A DNA stretch of 40,091 nt from Amycolatopsis keratiniphila subsp. keratiniphila. GTDB lineage: Bacteria; Actinomycetota; Actinomycetes; Mycobacteriales; Pseudonocardiaceae. The first letter of the stretch is position 1; every line of letters begins with the position of its first letter. This document shows, piece by piece, positions 33,149-40,091 of this stretch. The stretch spans positions 125,653 through 165,743 of the forward strand of contig NZ_LQMT02000041.1 of assembly GCF_001620365.2 (NCBI RefSeq), written 5' to 3'. The notes beneath the pieces were generated by a model. That model saw only the letters and a program-made list of their open reading frames with translations. It made no database searches and was not told the DNA's origin. Made by a program: the position numbers and the translations under genes.

Positions 33149-34699
33149 ATGAGCCTTCGCCGCGTCCCGGCCGTGCTCGTTGTCGCCGTGCTGGTCGCCT
33201 CCTGCACGACGCAGCAGCCACAGCCCGCGCCGACGGCGTCGCCGACCACCACGGCGTCACCTACTCCGGACCCGAAGGCGCTCGAGAAGTTCACCGAGCA
33301 GAAACTGGCGTGGGGCGCGTGCGCGTCCCTCACGGACAAGGCGTTCGACTGCGCGAAGCTCACCGTGCCGCTCGACTACCTGAAGCCGGACGGCGAGACG
33401 ATCTCCATCGGCGTCCTCCGGCACAAGACGAAGAACTCCGGCAAGCGGATCGGTTCCCTCGTGCTCAATCCGGGCGGCCCCGGTGGCTCGGGCGTCTCGG
33501 CCGCGGCGCGGATCGCGAAGTCCCGGCCCGCGGCCGCGCTGGCCGAGCGCTTCGACATCGTCGGATTCGATCCGCGTGGGGTCGGGACCAGCGAGCCGAA
33601 GCTCGTCTGCCTCACCGACGCCGAACGCGACGCGGACCGCGCGGAAGATTCGGAAAGCGACTCGACACCCGCCGGGGTCGCGAAGCAACTCGCCGACGCC
33701 AGGGCGTACGCCGCGAAGTGCGCCGAGCGCACGAAGCACGGTGAAGAGCTTCTCGCCAACATCGGGACCAGGGACGTAGTCCGCGATCTCGACGTCCTCC
33801 GCTCGGCCCTGGGCGACGAGAAGCTCACCTACCTGGGGTTTTCGTACGGCACGCAGATCGGGACCGCCTACGCCGAGGCCTACCCGGACAAGGTGCGGGC
33901 GCTGCTCCTCGACGGCGCGGTCGATCCCGAACTCGATACCGCCGAATCGCTGGTCACGCAGATGGCGGGCTTCCAGAACACGTTCACCGAATTCGGCAAG
34001 TGGTGCGCCGCTCGCGCGGACTGCGCGCTCGGCCGTGACGCGGGAGCGATGACGAAGGCGTTCCAGGACCTGGTCCAGCCGCTGATCACCGCCCCGGTAC
34101 CCGCGGGGCCCCGCAAGCTCTCGTTCGAGGACGCCATCACCGGCACCAGTGCCGCGCTGTACTCGCAGGACGCGTGGAAATTCCTCAACGACGGGTTCGC
34201 CGAGCTCAAGCGGGGAAGTGGCAAGACGCTGGTCGCGCTGGCCGACAACTACTACGGCCGCGAATCCGATGGCCGGTACACCGGCATCCTCGACGTGTAC
34301 TTCGCCGTTCGTTGCGTCGACAGCACGCGGATCGCCGACAGGCGCGTCATCGACGACGCTCACCAGCGGATGCTTCAGGGCGCGCCGTTCCTGACCGGCG
34401 GCACCCCGGACATGAGCGAGCTGGACATCTGCTCGGTGTGGCCGGTACCCGCCACGTCGGAGGTGCACAAACCGGACGTCGGCGGCCTGCCGCGGCCCGT
34501 GATCATCTCGACCACCGACGACCCGGCTACTCCGTACGCGTCCGGCGTGAACCTGGCGCGTGATCTCAAGGGAGCTTTGCTCACGTTCGAGGGCGCGCAG
34601 CACACCGTCTTCCTCGACGGCAACGAGTGCGTCGACAGTGCCGGCCGTGCCTACCTGATCGATGGCGACCTACCCGCGCCCGACACCCGCTGCTCCTAG
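33149..34699 (+). CDS. Exported alpha/beta-hydrolase lipoprotein, Hip1/Rv2223c-like (copy 2)
   Basis: A 516-residue paralogue of the preceding gene, 52 bp downstream. Lipobox LVASC (Cys19) is followed by a Pro/Thr/Ser-rich linker. The hydrolase has LVLNPGGPGGSG, Ser232 (YLGFSYGTQIG), acid in TTDDPATPYASG and His in AQHTVFLDG. The two copies share long blocks such as CLTDAERDADRA and KGALLTFEG, indicating tandem duplication. They probably act at the outer membrane face on peptides or envelope proteins. A dispersed repeat begins 5 nt after the stop. Confidence 0.9.
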   Translation: MSLRRVPAVLVVAVLVASCTTQQPQPAPTASPTTTASPTPDPKALEKFTEQKLAWGACASLTDKAFDCAKLTVPLDYLKPDGETISIGVLRHKTKNSGKRIGSLVLNPGGPGGSGVSAAARIAKSRPAAALAERFDIVGFDPRGVGTSEPKLVCLTDAERDADRAEDSESDSTPAGVAKQLADARAYAAKCAERTKHGEELLANIGTRDVVRDLDVLRSALGDEKLTYLGFSYGTQIGTAYAEAYPDKVRALLLDGAVDPELDTAESLVTQMAGFQNTFTEFGKWCAARADCALGRDAGAMTKAFQDLVQPLITAPVPAGPRKLSFEDAITGTSAALYSQDAWKFLNDGFAELKRGSGKTLVALADNYYGRESDGRYTGILDVYFAVRCVDSTRIADRRVIDDAHQRMLQGAPFLTGGTPDMSELDICSVWPVPATSEVHKPDVGGLPRPVIISTTDDPATPYASGVNLARDLKGALLTFEGAQHTVFLDGNECVDSAGRAYLIDGDLPAPDTRCS

Positions 34700-34704
34700 C
34701 GGGG

Positions 34705-34728
34705 GAGCAAGGGACCTTTGCTACCACC
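34705..34728 (+). repeat. Dispersed palindromic repeat after hydrolase copy 2
   Basis: A single GCAAGGGACCTTTGCTACC unit with ACC, just downstream of the hydrolase stop codon. The next copy 57 bp away has the same orientation, so the two cannot form an inverted-pair stem with each other. Confidence 0.85.
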
Positions 34729-34761
34729 GACCCCGCTGACCAGGCATTTCCCGCGAAAAGC

Positions 34762-34782
34762 GAGCAAGGGACCTTTGCTACC
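34762..34782 (+). repeat. Dispersed palindromic repeat overlapping the 3' end of the lipoprotein gene
   Basis: A single unit preceded by CGCGAAAAGC. On the minus strand its GGTAGC edge supplies the last two bases of the final codon and the TAG stop of the LppX-like gene. It is followed by a T-rich GCTTTTCGCG tail that could serve as its terminator. Confidence 0.85.
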
Positions 34783-35446
34783 GCCCGGCCCCGACGACCA
34801 CCGCGTTATGCCTGGTCAACGCCAGTTCCAACATCACCGCGAACTCCTCCGGCCTCGTCGGCGGCACCTGCAACCACACCCGCACCAGCCGCCGCGGCTC
34901 GTCCCGCGAAATCCACAGCTTCACGAACACGTCCGACTTGATCTCCGGCACCACCCCGCCGATCACCGCGGCCGACACCTTCGCGGCGATCCGGAACGAC
35001 TCGGTGTCCTGCACCCGCTCCCACCGCTCGCCCCGCAACTCGGTCGCCCCGGTCAACAGCCGCCGAAGCCCGCCTTCAGGCCCGAGCATCGCTTCGGGCG
35101 TGTACGGCGCCGAAGCCGGCAACACCTGCTTCCCGTCAGGCCCGCTGAGCGTGACCTCCGAGCCCGACAGCCGGTACTCGACCTTCCTCCGCCCGGAGTC
35201 GTCTTGCAGATCGGCCTTCCCGATCGCGCCGCCGTCGAGGCTGACCTCGCCGTCGAGCCCGCGCACCGGCAACCCGGTGACGACCCCGTTCACCCCGAGC
35301 GTGAACCGCACGCTGCGCAACGAGACGAGGGAGTCGGCCGCCGCGCTCACGTAGTCCTGGGCAGGCGGCAGCGGGGGAGACCCCGCGCAGCCGCCGATGA
35401 GCCCGAGCGTGAGCAGCAGCGCCGGCACGAGGTGACGGCAGCGCAT
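34778..35446 (-). CDS. LppX/LprAFG-family lipoprotein
   Basis: A 222-residue exported lipoprotein. The signal sequence ends with LIGGC (Cys20). The mature part has the LppX/LprG pattern: an N-terminal helix (DYVSAAADSLVSLRSVRFTL), alternating strands including GLPVRGLDGEVSLDGG, then RLLTGATELRGERW and VPEIKSDVFVKLWIS. Mycobacterial relatives (LprG, LppX) carry lipids across the periplasm, and LprG works with an MFS exporter. An MFS gene is divergent here, but it is not obviously of that type. The stop codon lies inside a dispersed repeat, so the last residues (VVGAGR) may be altered from the ancestral end. Confidence 0.82.
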   Translation of the reverse strand: MRCRHLVPALLLTLGLIGGCAGSPPLPPAQDYVSAAADSLVSLRSVRFTLGVNGVVTGLPVRGLDGEVSLDGGAIGKADLQDDSGRRKVEYRLSGSEVTLSGPDGKQVLPASAPYTPEAMLGPEGGLRRLLTGATELRGERWERVQDTESFRIAAKVSAAVIGGVVPEIKSDVFVKLWISRDEPRRLVRVWLQVPPTRPEEFAVMLELALTRHNAVVVGAGR

Positions 35447-35535
35447 GGGCAGAGCCTATGGCCATGGCCCGAATCTTGCGCACAGTGTCCTTCCGGCCGC
35501 TTTCGCCGGGCGCCGCCGCCGATGACGCTGTACCC

Positions 35536-36801
35536 GTGCAAACCGAGACCCGTCTTCACCGCGCGTGGTTCGTCGCCGCCGCCGCGTTCATCGCCCTGCT
35601 CGCCGCCGCCGGTTTCCGCGCGGCCCCAGGCGTGCTCATCGACCCGCTTCACAACGAGTTCGGCTGGTCGCGCGCGACGATCGCTTCGGCCGTCTCCGTG
35701 AACCTCGTCCTCTACGGACTCTTCTCGCCCTTCGCGGCGGCTCTCATGGAGCGCTTCGGCATGCGACGCGTCGCCTCGACGGCGTTGTTCGTCGTCGCGA
35801 TCGGCGCGGGCGGCACGGTGTTCATGAACGCGAGCTGGCAGCTCATCCTCTGCTGGGGCGTGCTGGTCGGCGTCGGCACCGGCTCGATGGCGATGAGTTT
35901 CGCCGCCACCGTCGCCGCCCGCTGGTTCGTCCGCAGCCGCGGCGTCGTCACCGGCGTCCTCACCGCGGCGGGCGCCACCGGCCAGCTGATCTTCCTGCCG
36001 ATCGTGGCGAACCTCGCCGTCGACGAGGGCTGGCGGACGGCGTCGCTCGTCATCGCCATCGCCGCGCTGGCCGTCGTCCCCGTCGTCCTTCTGGTGGTCC
36101 GCGATCACCCATCCGACGTCGGAACGACCGCTTACGGCGCGGAGCCAGGCGAAGTCGCTCCCGTCGCCCGCACGGGTGGTTCCGCCCGCCGCGCCCTGTC
36201 GGTCCTGGGCTCGGCAGCCCGCACGAGGACGTTCTGGCTGCTCGCCGTCGGCTTCGCGATCTGTGGCGCTACGACGAACGGCCTGGTCAGCACGCACTTC
36301 GTGCCCGCGGCGCACGACCACGGCATGCCGCAGACGACCGCCGCCGGCCTGCTCGCCCTCGTCGGCATCTTCGACGTCGTCGGCACGATCGCCTCGGGGT
36401 GGCTCACCGACCGCGTCGATCCGCGAATCCTGCTCGGCGTCTACTACGCCCTTCGCGGCGTTTCGCTCGCCCTGCTCCCACAGCTGCTGAGCGGAACGGT
36501 GGAACCGAGCATGTGGGCCTTCATCATCTTCTACGGCCTCGACTGGGTGGCGACGGTTCCGCCCACCGTCGCGCTCTGTGTCCGGCAATACGGCGCCGCC
36601 GGGCCGATCGTCTTCGGCTGGGTCTTCGCGAGCCATCAGCTCGGTGCCGGTCTCGCGGCCTTCGGTGCAGGCGCGATCCGCGATTCCTCGGGCAGCTACG
36701 CGCTCGCTTGGTACATCGCCGCGAGCCTCGCCGTGATCGCTTCGGTCGCTTCGCTGTCGATCACCAAGGCGGCCAAGCCCGAGCCGGTCCTCGTGGGGTG
36801 A
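35536..36801 (+). CDS. MFS transporter, monocarboxylate/oxalate-like
   Basis: A 421-residue membrane protein with about 12 transmembrane helices. The start of the fold (AWFVAAAAFIALLAAAGFRAAPGVLI) and the loop after helix 2 (MERFGMRRV) match the major facilitator superfamily. The segment RAAPGVLIDPLHNEFGWSRATIASA resembles the OxlT/MCT-type subfamily. Substrate unknown, probably an organic acid. GTG 35536 is preferred because the upstream ATG (35458) would leave only 11 nt between divergent genes and adds a non-conserved tail; the start remains uncertain. Confidence 0.82.
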   Translation: MQTETRLHRAWFVAAAAFIALLAAAGFRAAPGVLIDPLHNEFGWSRATIASAVSVNLVLYGLFSPFAAALMERFGMRRVASTALFVVAIGAGGTVFMNASWQLILCWGVLVGVGTGSMAMSFAATVAARWFVRSRGVVTGVLTAAGATGQLIFLPIVANLAVDEGWRTASLVIAIAALAVVPVVLLVVRDHPSDVGTTAYGAEPGEVAPVARTGGSARRALSVLGSAARTRTFWLLAVGFAICGATTNGLVSTHFVPAAHDHGMPQTTAAGLLALVGIFDVVGTIASGWLTDRVDPRILLGVYYALRGVSLALLPQLLSGTVEPSMWAFIIFYGLDWVATVPPTVALCVRQYGAAGPIVFGWVFASHQLGAGLAAFGAGAIRDSSGSYALAWYIAASLAVIASVASLSITKAAKPEPVLVG

Positions 36802-36831
36802 ACCACCACTTCCGGTCGATCGGCGCGTCGC

Positions 36832-36847
36832 GAAACATGTCGTTAAC
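36832..36847 (+). promoter_or_regulatory. GlnR-like box upstream of glnA2
   Basis: GAAAC (36832-36836), a 6-nt gap and TTAAC (36843-36847) resemble the GAAAC/GTnAC half-sites of actinobacterial GlnR, 22 bp before the glnA2 start. One base departs from consensus, so this is tentative. Confidence 0.3.
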
Positions 36848-36869
36848 ACGTTCTCGTTAGGGTGCGGCC

Positions 36870-38213
36870 ATGGATCGCCAGCAGGAGTTCGTGCTCCGTA
36901 CCTTGGAAGAGCGCGACATCCGTTTCGTCAGGCTCTGGTTCACGGATGTGCTGGGGTTTCTCAAGTCCGTCGCGGTGGCGCCCGCCGAGCTCGAGGGTGC
37001 CTTCAGCGAGGGCATCGGCTTCGACGGATCGGCCATCGAAGGATTCGCGCGCGTCTACGAGTCCGACATGGTCGCGAAGCCCGATCCGGCCACGTTCCAG
37101 GTCCTGCCGTGGGAGACGCCTGACGGCGGCCCGTACTCGGCGCGCATGTTCTGCGACATCGCGATGCCGGACGGCTCCCCGTCCTGGGCGGACCCCCGGC
37201 ACGTCCTCCGCAGGCAGCTCTCGAAGGCGGGCGAAGCGGGCTTCACCTGCTACGTCCACCCCGAAATCGAGTTCTTCCTGCTCTCCAACCTGCCGGACGA
37301 CGGCAGCGAGCCCGAGCCGGCGGACAACGGCGGCTACTTCGATCAGGCCAGCCACGCGACCGCGACGCACTTCCGCCGCCACGCCATCGAGACACTCGAG
37401 GCGATGGGGATCTCGGTCGAGTTCAGCCACCACGAGGGCGCGCCCGGTCAGCAGGAGATCGACCTCCGGTACGCCGACGCGCTGACCATGGCCGACAACG
37501 TGATGACCTTCCGCTACGTCGTCAAGGAGGTCGCGCTCACTCAGGGCGTCCGCGCGACCTTCATGCCGAAACCGTTCACCGACCAGCCGGGTTCCGGCAT
37601 GCATACCCACGTGAGCCTGTTCGAGGGCGATCGCAACGCCTTCTACGACGCGGAAGACCCGTACGAGTTGTCCGCGACGGGCAAGGCCTTCGTGGCGGGG
37701 TTGCTGCACCACGCGAAGGAGATCTCGGCCGTCACCAACCAGTGGGTGAACTCCTACAAGCGGCTGATCAGCGGCAGCGAGGCCCCGACGACCGTTTCGT
37801 GGGGCCGCGCCAACCGCTCCGCGCTGGTCAGGGTGCCGATGTACTCGCCGGGCAAGGCGTCGTCACGCCGCGTGGAGATCCGCACGCTCGACTCCGCGTG
37901 CAACCCCTATCTGGCGTACTCGGTCATCCTGGCTGCCGGTCTCAAGGGCATCGAGAAGGGCTATGAGCTCCCGCCGCCCGCCGAGGACAACATCTGGCAG
38001 CTGTCGGACGCCGAGCGCCGCGCGGCCGGATATGCCCAGCTCCCGCAGAACCTCGGGGAGGCGCTGGCGGAGATGGAAAAATCGGAACTTCTGCCCGAAG
38101 CGCTCGGAGAGCACGTTTACGACTTCTTCCTGCGCAACAAACGTGTTGAATGGGATAACTACCGCAGCGCGGTGACCCCGTACGAGCTGCGGACCCTGCT
38201 TCCGGTTCTCTAG
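36870..38213 (+). CDS. glnA2: Glutamine synthetase family protein GlnA2 (possible gamma-glutamylpolyamine synthetase)
   Basis: A 447-residue type I glutamine synthetase-like ligase. It matches M. tuberculosis GlnA2 (Rv2222c, 446 residues) from my memory over long blocks: RLWFTDVLGFLKSVA, GIGFDGSAIEGFARV, HHEGAPGQQEIDLR, NQWVNSYKRL, VPMYSPGKASSRRVE and DSACNPYL. Metal-binding Glu and His and the substrate loops are present. It lacks the insert of GlnA1-type enzymes. The S. coelicolor GlnA2 orthologue glutamylates polyamines, which would link this gene to the polyamine genes on the left, though it may also make glutamine. A secreted amidase follows 14 nt later. Confidence 0.93.
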   Translation: MDRQQEFVLRTLEERDIRFVRLWFTDVLGFLKSVAVAPAELEGAFSEGIGFDGSAIEGFARVYESDMVAKPDPATFQVLPWETPDGGPYSARMFCDIAMPDGSPSWADPRHVLRRQLSKAGEAGFTCYVHPEIEFFLLSNLPDDGSEPEPADNGGYFDQASHATATHFRRHAIETLEAMGISVEFSHHEGAPGQQEIDLRYADALTMADNVMTFRYVVKEVALTQGVRATFMPKPFTDQPGSGMHTHVSLFEGDRNAFYDAEDPYELSATGKAFVAGLLHHAKEISAVTNQWVNSYKRLISGSEAPTTVSWGRANRSALVRVPMYSPGKASSRRVEIRTLDSACNPYLAYSVILAAGLKGIEKGYELPPPAEDNIWQLSDAERRAAGYAQLPQNLGEALAEMEKSELLPEALGEHVYDFFLRNKRVEWDNYRSAVTPYELRTLLPVL

Positions 38214-38227
38214 ACGAAGGAGACCTG

Positions 38228-39790
38228 ATGGTGCGGCGGCCAGTGTTCGGAGTTCTGACGGCGCTGGTCGCCGCGACCATCGTGGCAAGCGCCGCACCAG
38301 CGGCGTCGGCCGCCGGAAAACCACTCGATCTCGACGCCGCCGACATCCCCGCGCTCCAGGCCCGGATGTCCTCCGGACGCCTGACCGCCGTCGGCCTGAC
38401 CTCGGCTTATCTCGACCGCATCCACAAGATCGACCGGAAGGTGAACGCGGTCATCGCGGTCAACCCGGCCGCGATCGCGCAGGCCGCGGAGAGCGACGTC
38501 AGGCGCCGTGCCGGCAAGACGCGCGGACCGCTGGACGGCATCCCGGTCCTCGTGAAGGACAACGTCGACATCCGCTCCCAGCAGACGACGGCGGGGTCGC
38601 GCGCACTGCGCAGCAAGCCCGCGAAGGACGCGACCCTGATCCGCCGTCTGCGCGACGCGGGCGCGGTCGTCCTCGGCAAGGCGAACCTGTCGGAATGGGC
38701 GAACTTCCGCGCCGCCAAACCCACTTCCGGGTGGTCGGGCGCCGGTGGGCAGACGAACAACCCGTACGTGCTCGACCGCAACCCGTGTGGGTCGTCCGCC
38801 GGATCCGCCGCGGGTGTCGCCGCTTCACTCGCCCAGGTGGCGATCGGCAGTGAGACCGACGGCTCGATCGTCTGCCCGGCGGGGATGACCGCGACAGTGG
38901 GACACAAACCGAGCCTCGGCCTGGTCAGCCGCACCGGCGTGGTGCCGATCTCGGCCGAACAGGACACCGCCGGCCCGATGGCCAGGCACGTCGTCGACGT
39001 CGCGCTGACGCTGTCCGCGCTCCAGGGCCGCGACCCGAGCGACCCCGCCACCGGCACGTACCCGCCGAACCAGCCGACCGACTACGCCGCGCACCTCCGG
39101 CCCGGCGTGCTGAAGGGCTCCCGGATCGGGCTCTGGCGCCTGCCGGTCCTCGGGCCGGACGTCGAAGCCGTGATGACGAAGTCCAAGAACTCGCTGGTCA
39201 AGGCCGGAGCAGAGGTCGTCGAGGTGACGCCGCCGTACCAGGCGAGGCTCGGCGAGTTGGAGTTCCCGGCCCTGCTCACCGAGTTCCACCGCGACATCGA
39301 TCGCTACCTGGCCACGCGCCCCGAAGGCCCGCGCGACCTCGCCGCGCTGATCGCCTACAACCGGTCCGACCCGCTGGAGCAGACCTGCTTCGCCGGGCAG
39401 GAACTCTTCGAACAGGCACTCGTCGCGCCCAGCCCGTCCGACCCCACCTACCAGGCCAACCGCCGCGAGCTCACCGAGCTGGCGAAACGCTCGATCGACG
39501 AGACCCTCGCGAAGTACCGCCTCGACGCCATCGCCGCGCCCACCAACCCGCCCGCCTGGAAGACCGACTGCAAGACCGGCGACAACGACGTGATCCCGTC
39601 GTCGACGCCGGCCGCGGTCTCGGGCTACCCCGCGGTGACCGTGCCCGCCGGTTTCGTCGGCGAGCTCCCGGTCGGGGTTTCGTTCATGGCGGGGCAGTGG
39701 GCCGACGCCCGGGTGCTCGCCTACGCGGCCGACTTCGAACGCGTCGTCCCCGCCCGCGAACCGCCTCGCTACCTGAAGACCGTCGGATGA
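38228..39790 (+). CDS. Secreted amidase (amidase-signature family)
   Basis: A 520-residue amide hydrolase. The signal peptide is about 1-29 (VASAAPAASAAG). The Ser-cisSer-Lys triad is visible: Lys110 (GIPVLVKDNVD), the Gly/Ser-rich segment CGSSAGSAAG (188-197), and the nucleophile Ser213 in GSETDGSIVCPA. The Cys after the nucleophile replaces the commoner Arg. AAGGAG lies 5 nt before the ATG. It follows glnA2 closely, so it is probably co-transcribed; its substrate is unknown. A hairpin terminator follows 43 nt after the stop. Confidence 0.9.
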   Translation: MVRRPVFGVLTALVAATIVASAAPAASAAGKPLDLDAADIPALQARMSSGRLTAVGLTSAYLDRIHKIDRKVNAVIAVNPAAIAQAAESDVRRRAGKTRGPLDGIPVLVKDNVDIRSQQTTAGSRALRSKPAKDATLIRRLRDAGAVVLGKANLSEWANFRAAKPTSGWSGAGGQTNNPYVLDRNPCGSSAGSAAGVAASLAQVAIGSETDGSIVCPAGMTATVGHKPSLGLVSRTGVVPISAEQDTAGPMARHVVDVALTLSALQGRDPSDPATGTYPPNQPTDYAAHLRPGVLKGSRIGLWRLPVLGPDVEAVMTKSKNSLVKAGAEVVEVTPPYQARLGELEFPALLTEFHRDIDRYLATRPEGPRDLAALIAYNRSDPLEQTCFAGQELFEQALVAPSPSDPTYQANRRELTELAKRSIDETLAKYRLDAIAAPTNPPAWKTDCKTGDNDVIPSSTPAAVSGYPAVTVPAGFVGELPVGVSFMAGQWADARVLAYAADFERVVPAREPPRYLKTVG

Positions 39791-39832
39791 CGGGGGTCTA
39801 TACCGGCTGACCTGCGGCGATGTCGTTAAGTG

Positions 39833-39853
39833 ACCCCCCTGTTTTCGGGGGGT
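39833..39853 (+). terminator. Hairpin terminator after the amidase gene
   Basis: A perfect 7-bp stem, ACCCCCC (39833-39839) and GGGGGGT (39847-39853), with a 7-nt loop. It separates the glnA2-amidase unit from the rRNA promoters. Confidence 0.6.
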
Positions 39854-39864
39854 TCCGGGGCATG

Positions 39865-39870
39865 TAATCT
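39865..39870 (+). promoter_or_regulatory. Possible upstream rrn promoter -10 element
   Basis: TAATCT in an otherwise GC-rich region. The -35 position is poor (TTTTCG), so this first promoter is tentative. A small GGGGC-GCCCC hairpin lies between it and the next promoter. Confidence 0.35.
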
Positions 39871-39941
39871 TCTCTTCGTCGCCAGGAACACCGGGCCGCC
39901 GGGGCCGAAAGCCCCGAGGCAAGGAACCAGGGCCGAGCGGG

Positions 39942-39970
39942 TTGACACCGCGAACCGGACCAGGTAACGT
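39942..39970 (+). promoter_or_regulatory. rRNA operon promoter
   Basis: TTGACA (39942-39947) and TAACGT (39965-39970) are spaced by exactly 17 bp. A perfect -35 is typical of actinobacterial rrn promoters and rare elsewhere in the window. Confidence 0.75.
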
Positions 39971-39977
39971 TCAGCGT

Positions 39978-40091
39978 CGGCCCACGAGCGGCCGCCGACC
40001 CCCTACGACTAAGACCGTAGGTTTCGGCATGCTCGACCAAAAGCTTGTGAATATCGCTTTGAAACAAAGCGTGTTGCTTGAGAACTCAACA
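39978..40091 (+). ncRNA. 5' leader of an rRNA operon (partial)
   Basis: The stretch has CCTACG and CGTAGG arms (40002-40007, 40016-40021) and a CGCTTTG-AAA-CAAAGCG hairpin (40055-40071). It ends with TTGCTTGAGAACTCAACA, the sequence I recall just upstream of 16S genes in this group (antitermination/processing region). The 16S gene itself is outside the window. The start given is an estimate of the transcription start. Confidence 0.75.

Noticed and set aside
34705..34782. Two direct repeats 57 bp apart as a CRISPR-like array
   Set aside because: Only two units with unequal flanks, no regular spacers and no cas genes; they belong to the dispersed palindromic family.
35458..35535. Upstream ATG as the MFS transporter start
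   Set aside because: It adds a non-conserved stretch and leaves only 11 nt to the divergent lipoprotein gene.
39978..40091. tRNA gene in the leader hairpins
   Set aside because: The stems do not form a cloverleaf and no T-loop motif is present.

Overview
The window is GC-rich actinobacterial chromosome, most likely from Amycolatopsis or a close Pseudonocardiaceae relative. This is inferred from codon usage, frequent GTG starts, the LysX fusion, SecA2, the gene order around panB and glnA2, and abundant short intergenic palindromes. No species call is possible from the window alone. I count 27 protein genes, no tRNA and no CRISPR array. The right edge is the promoter and leader of an rRNA operon whose 16S gene would start just outside.

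Layout. 1-263: stacked palindromic repeats. 264-3534: a CooC/ParA-type ATPase divergent from an RNB-family exoribonuclease that is translationally coupled to a cytosolic BtuF-like protein. 3550-7885: a GABA module with gabT and an aldehyde dehydrogenase overlapping by 4 nt, divergent from a PucR-family regulator. 7869-15082: a polyamine module with a soluble Cache-domain protein and a FadR/GntR regulator on the minus strand, divergent from an aminobutyraldehyde dehydrogenase and a PotA-D-B-C transporter. 15130-20334: secreted or peripheral proteins (a PQQ-type propeller with PKD and LGFP repeats, a proline iminopeptidase, a beta-helix protein). 20335-20736: a hairpin-rich gene-free stretch. 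20737-31375: panB, lysX, a DinB-like protein, ogt, a glyoxalase-like protein, nadE and secA2. 31471-39790: tandem Hip1-like exported hydrolases, an LppX/LprG-like lipoprotein, an MFS transporter, glnA2 and a secreted amidase. 39791-40091: terminator, rrn promoters and leader.

How the genes fit together. The left third can be read as a route from imported polyamine to succinate: PotADBC imports putrescine or spermidine, the PatD-like dehydrogenase makes GABA, GabT makes succinate semialdehyde, and the coupled dehydrogenase makes succinate. The amine-removing first step is not in the window. GlnA2 on the right resembles the Streptomyces gamma-glutamylpolyamine synthetase and may feed a parallel route. 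The order panB, tandem exported hydrolases, glnA2 echoes M. tuberculosis Rv2225-Rv2222c.

The most unusual signal is a dispersed palindromic DNA family with core GCAAGGGACCTTTGCTACC. It has 11 arms at 8 loci: five single units and three inverted pairs. One copy is translated inside potA, one supplies the stop codon of a lipoprotein gene, one lies in a 5' leader, and the inverted pairs show paired base changes that preserve the stem.
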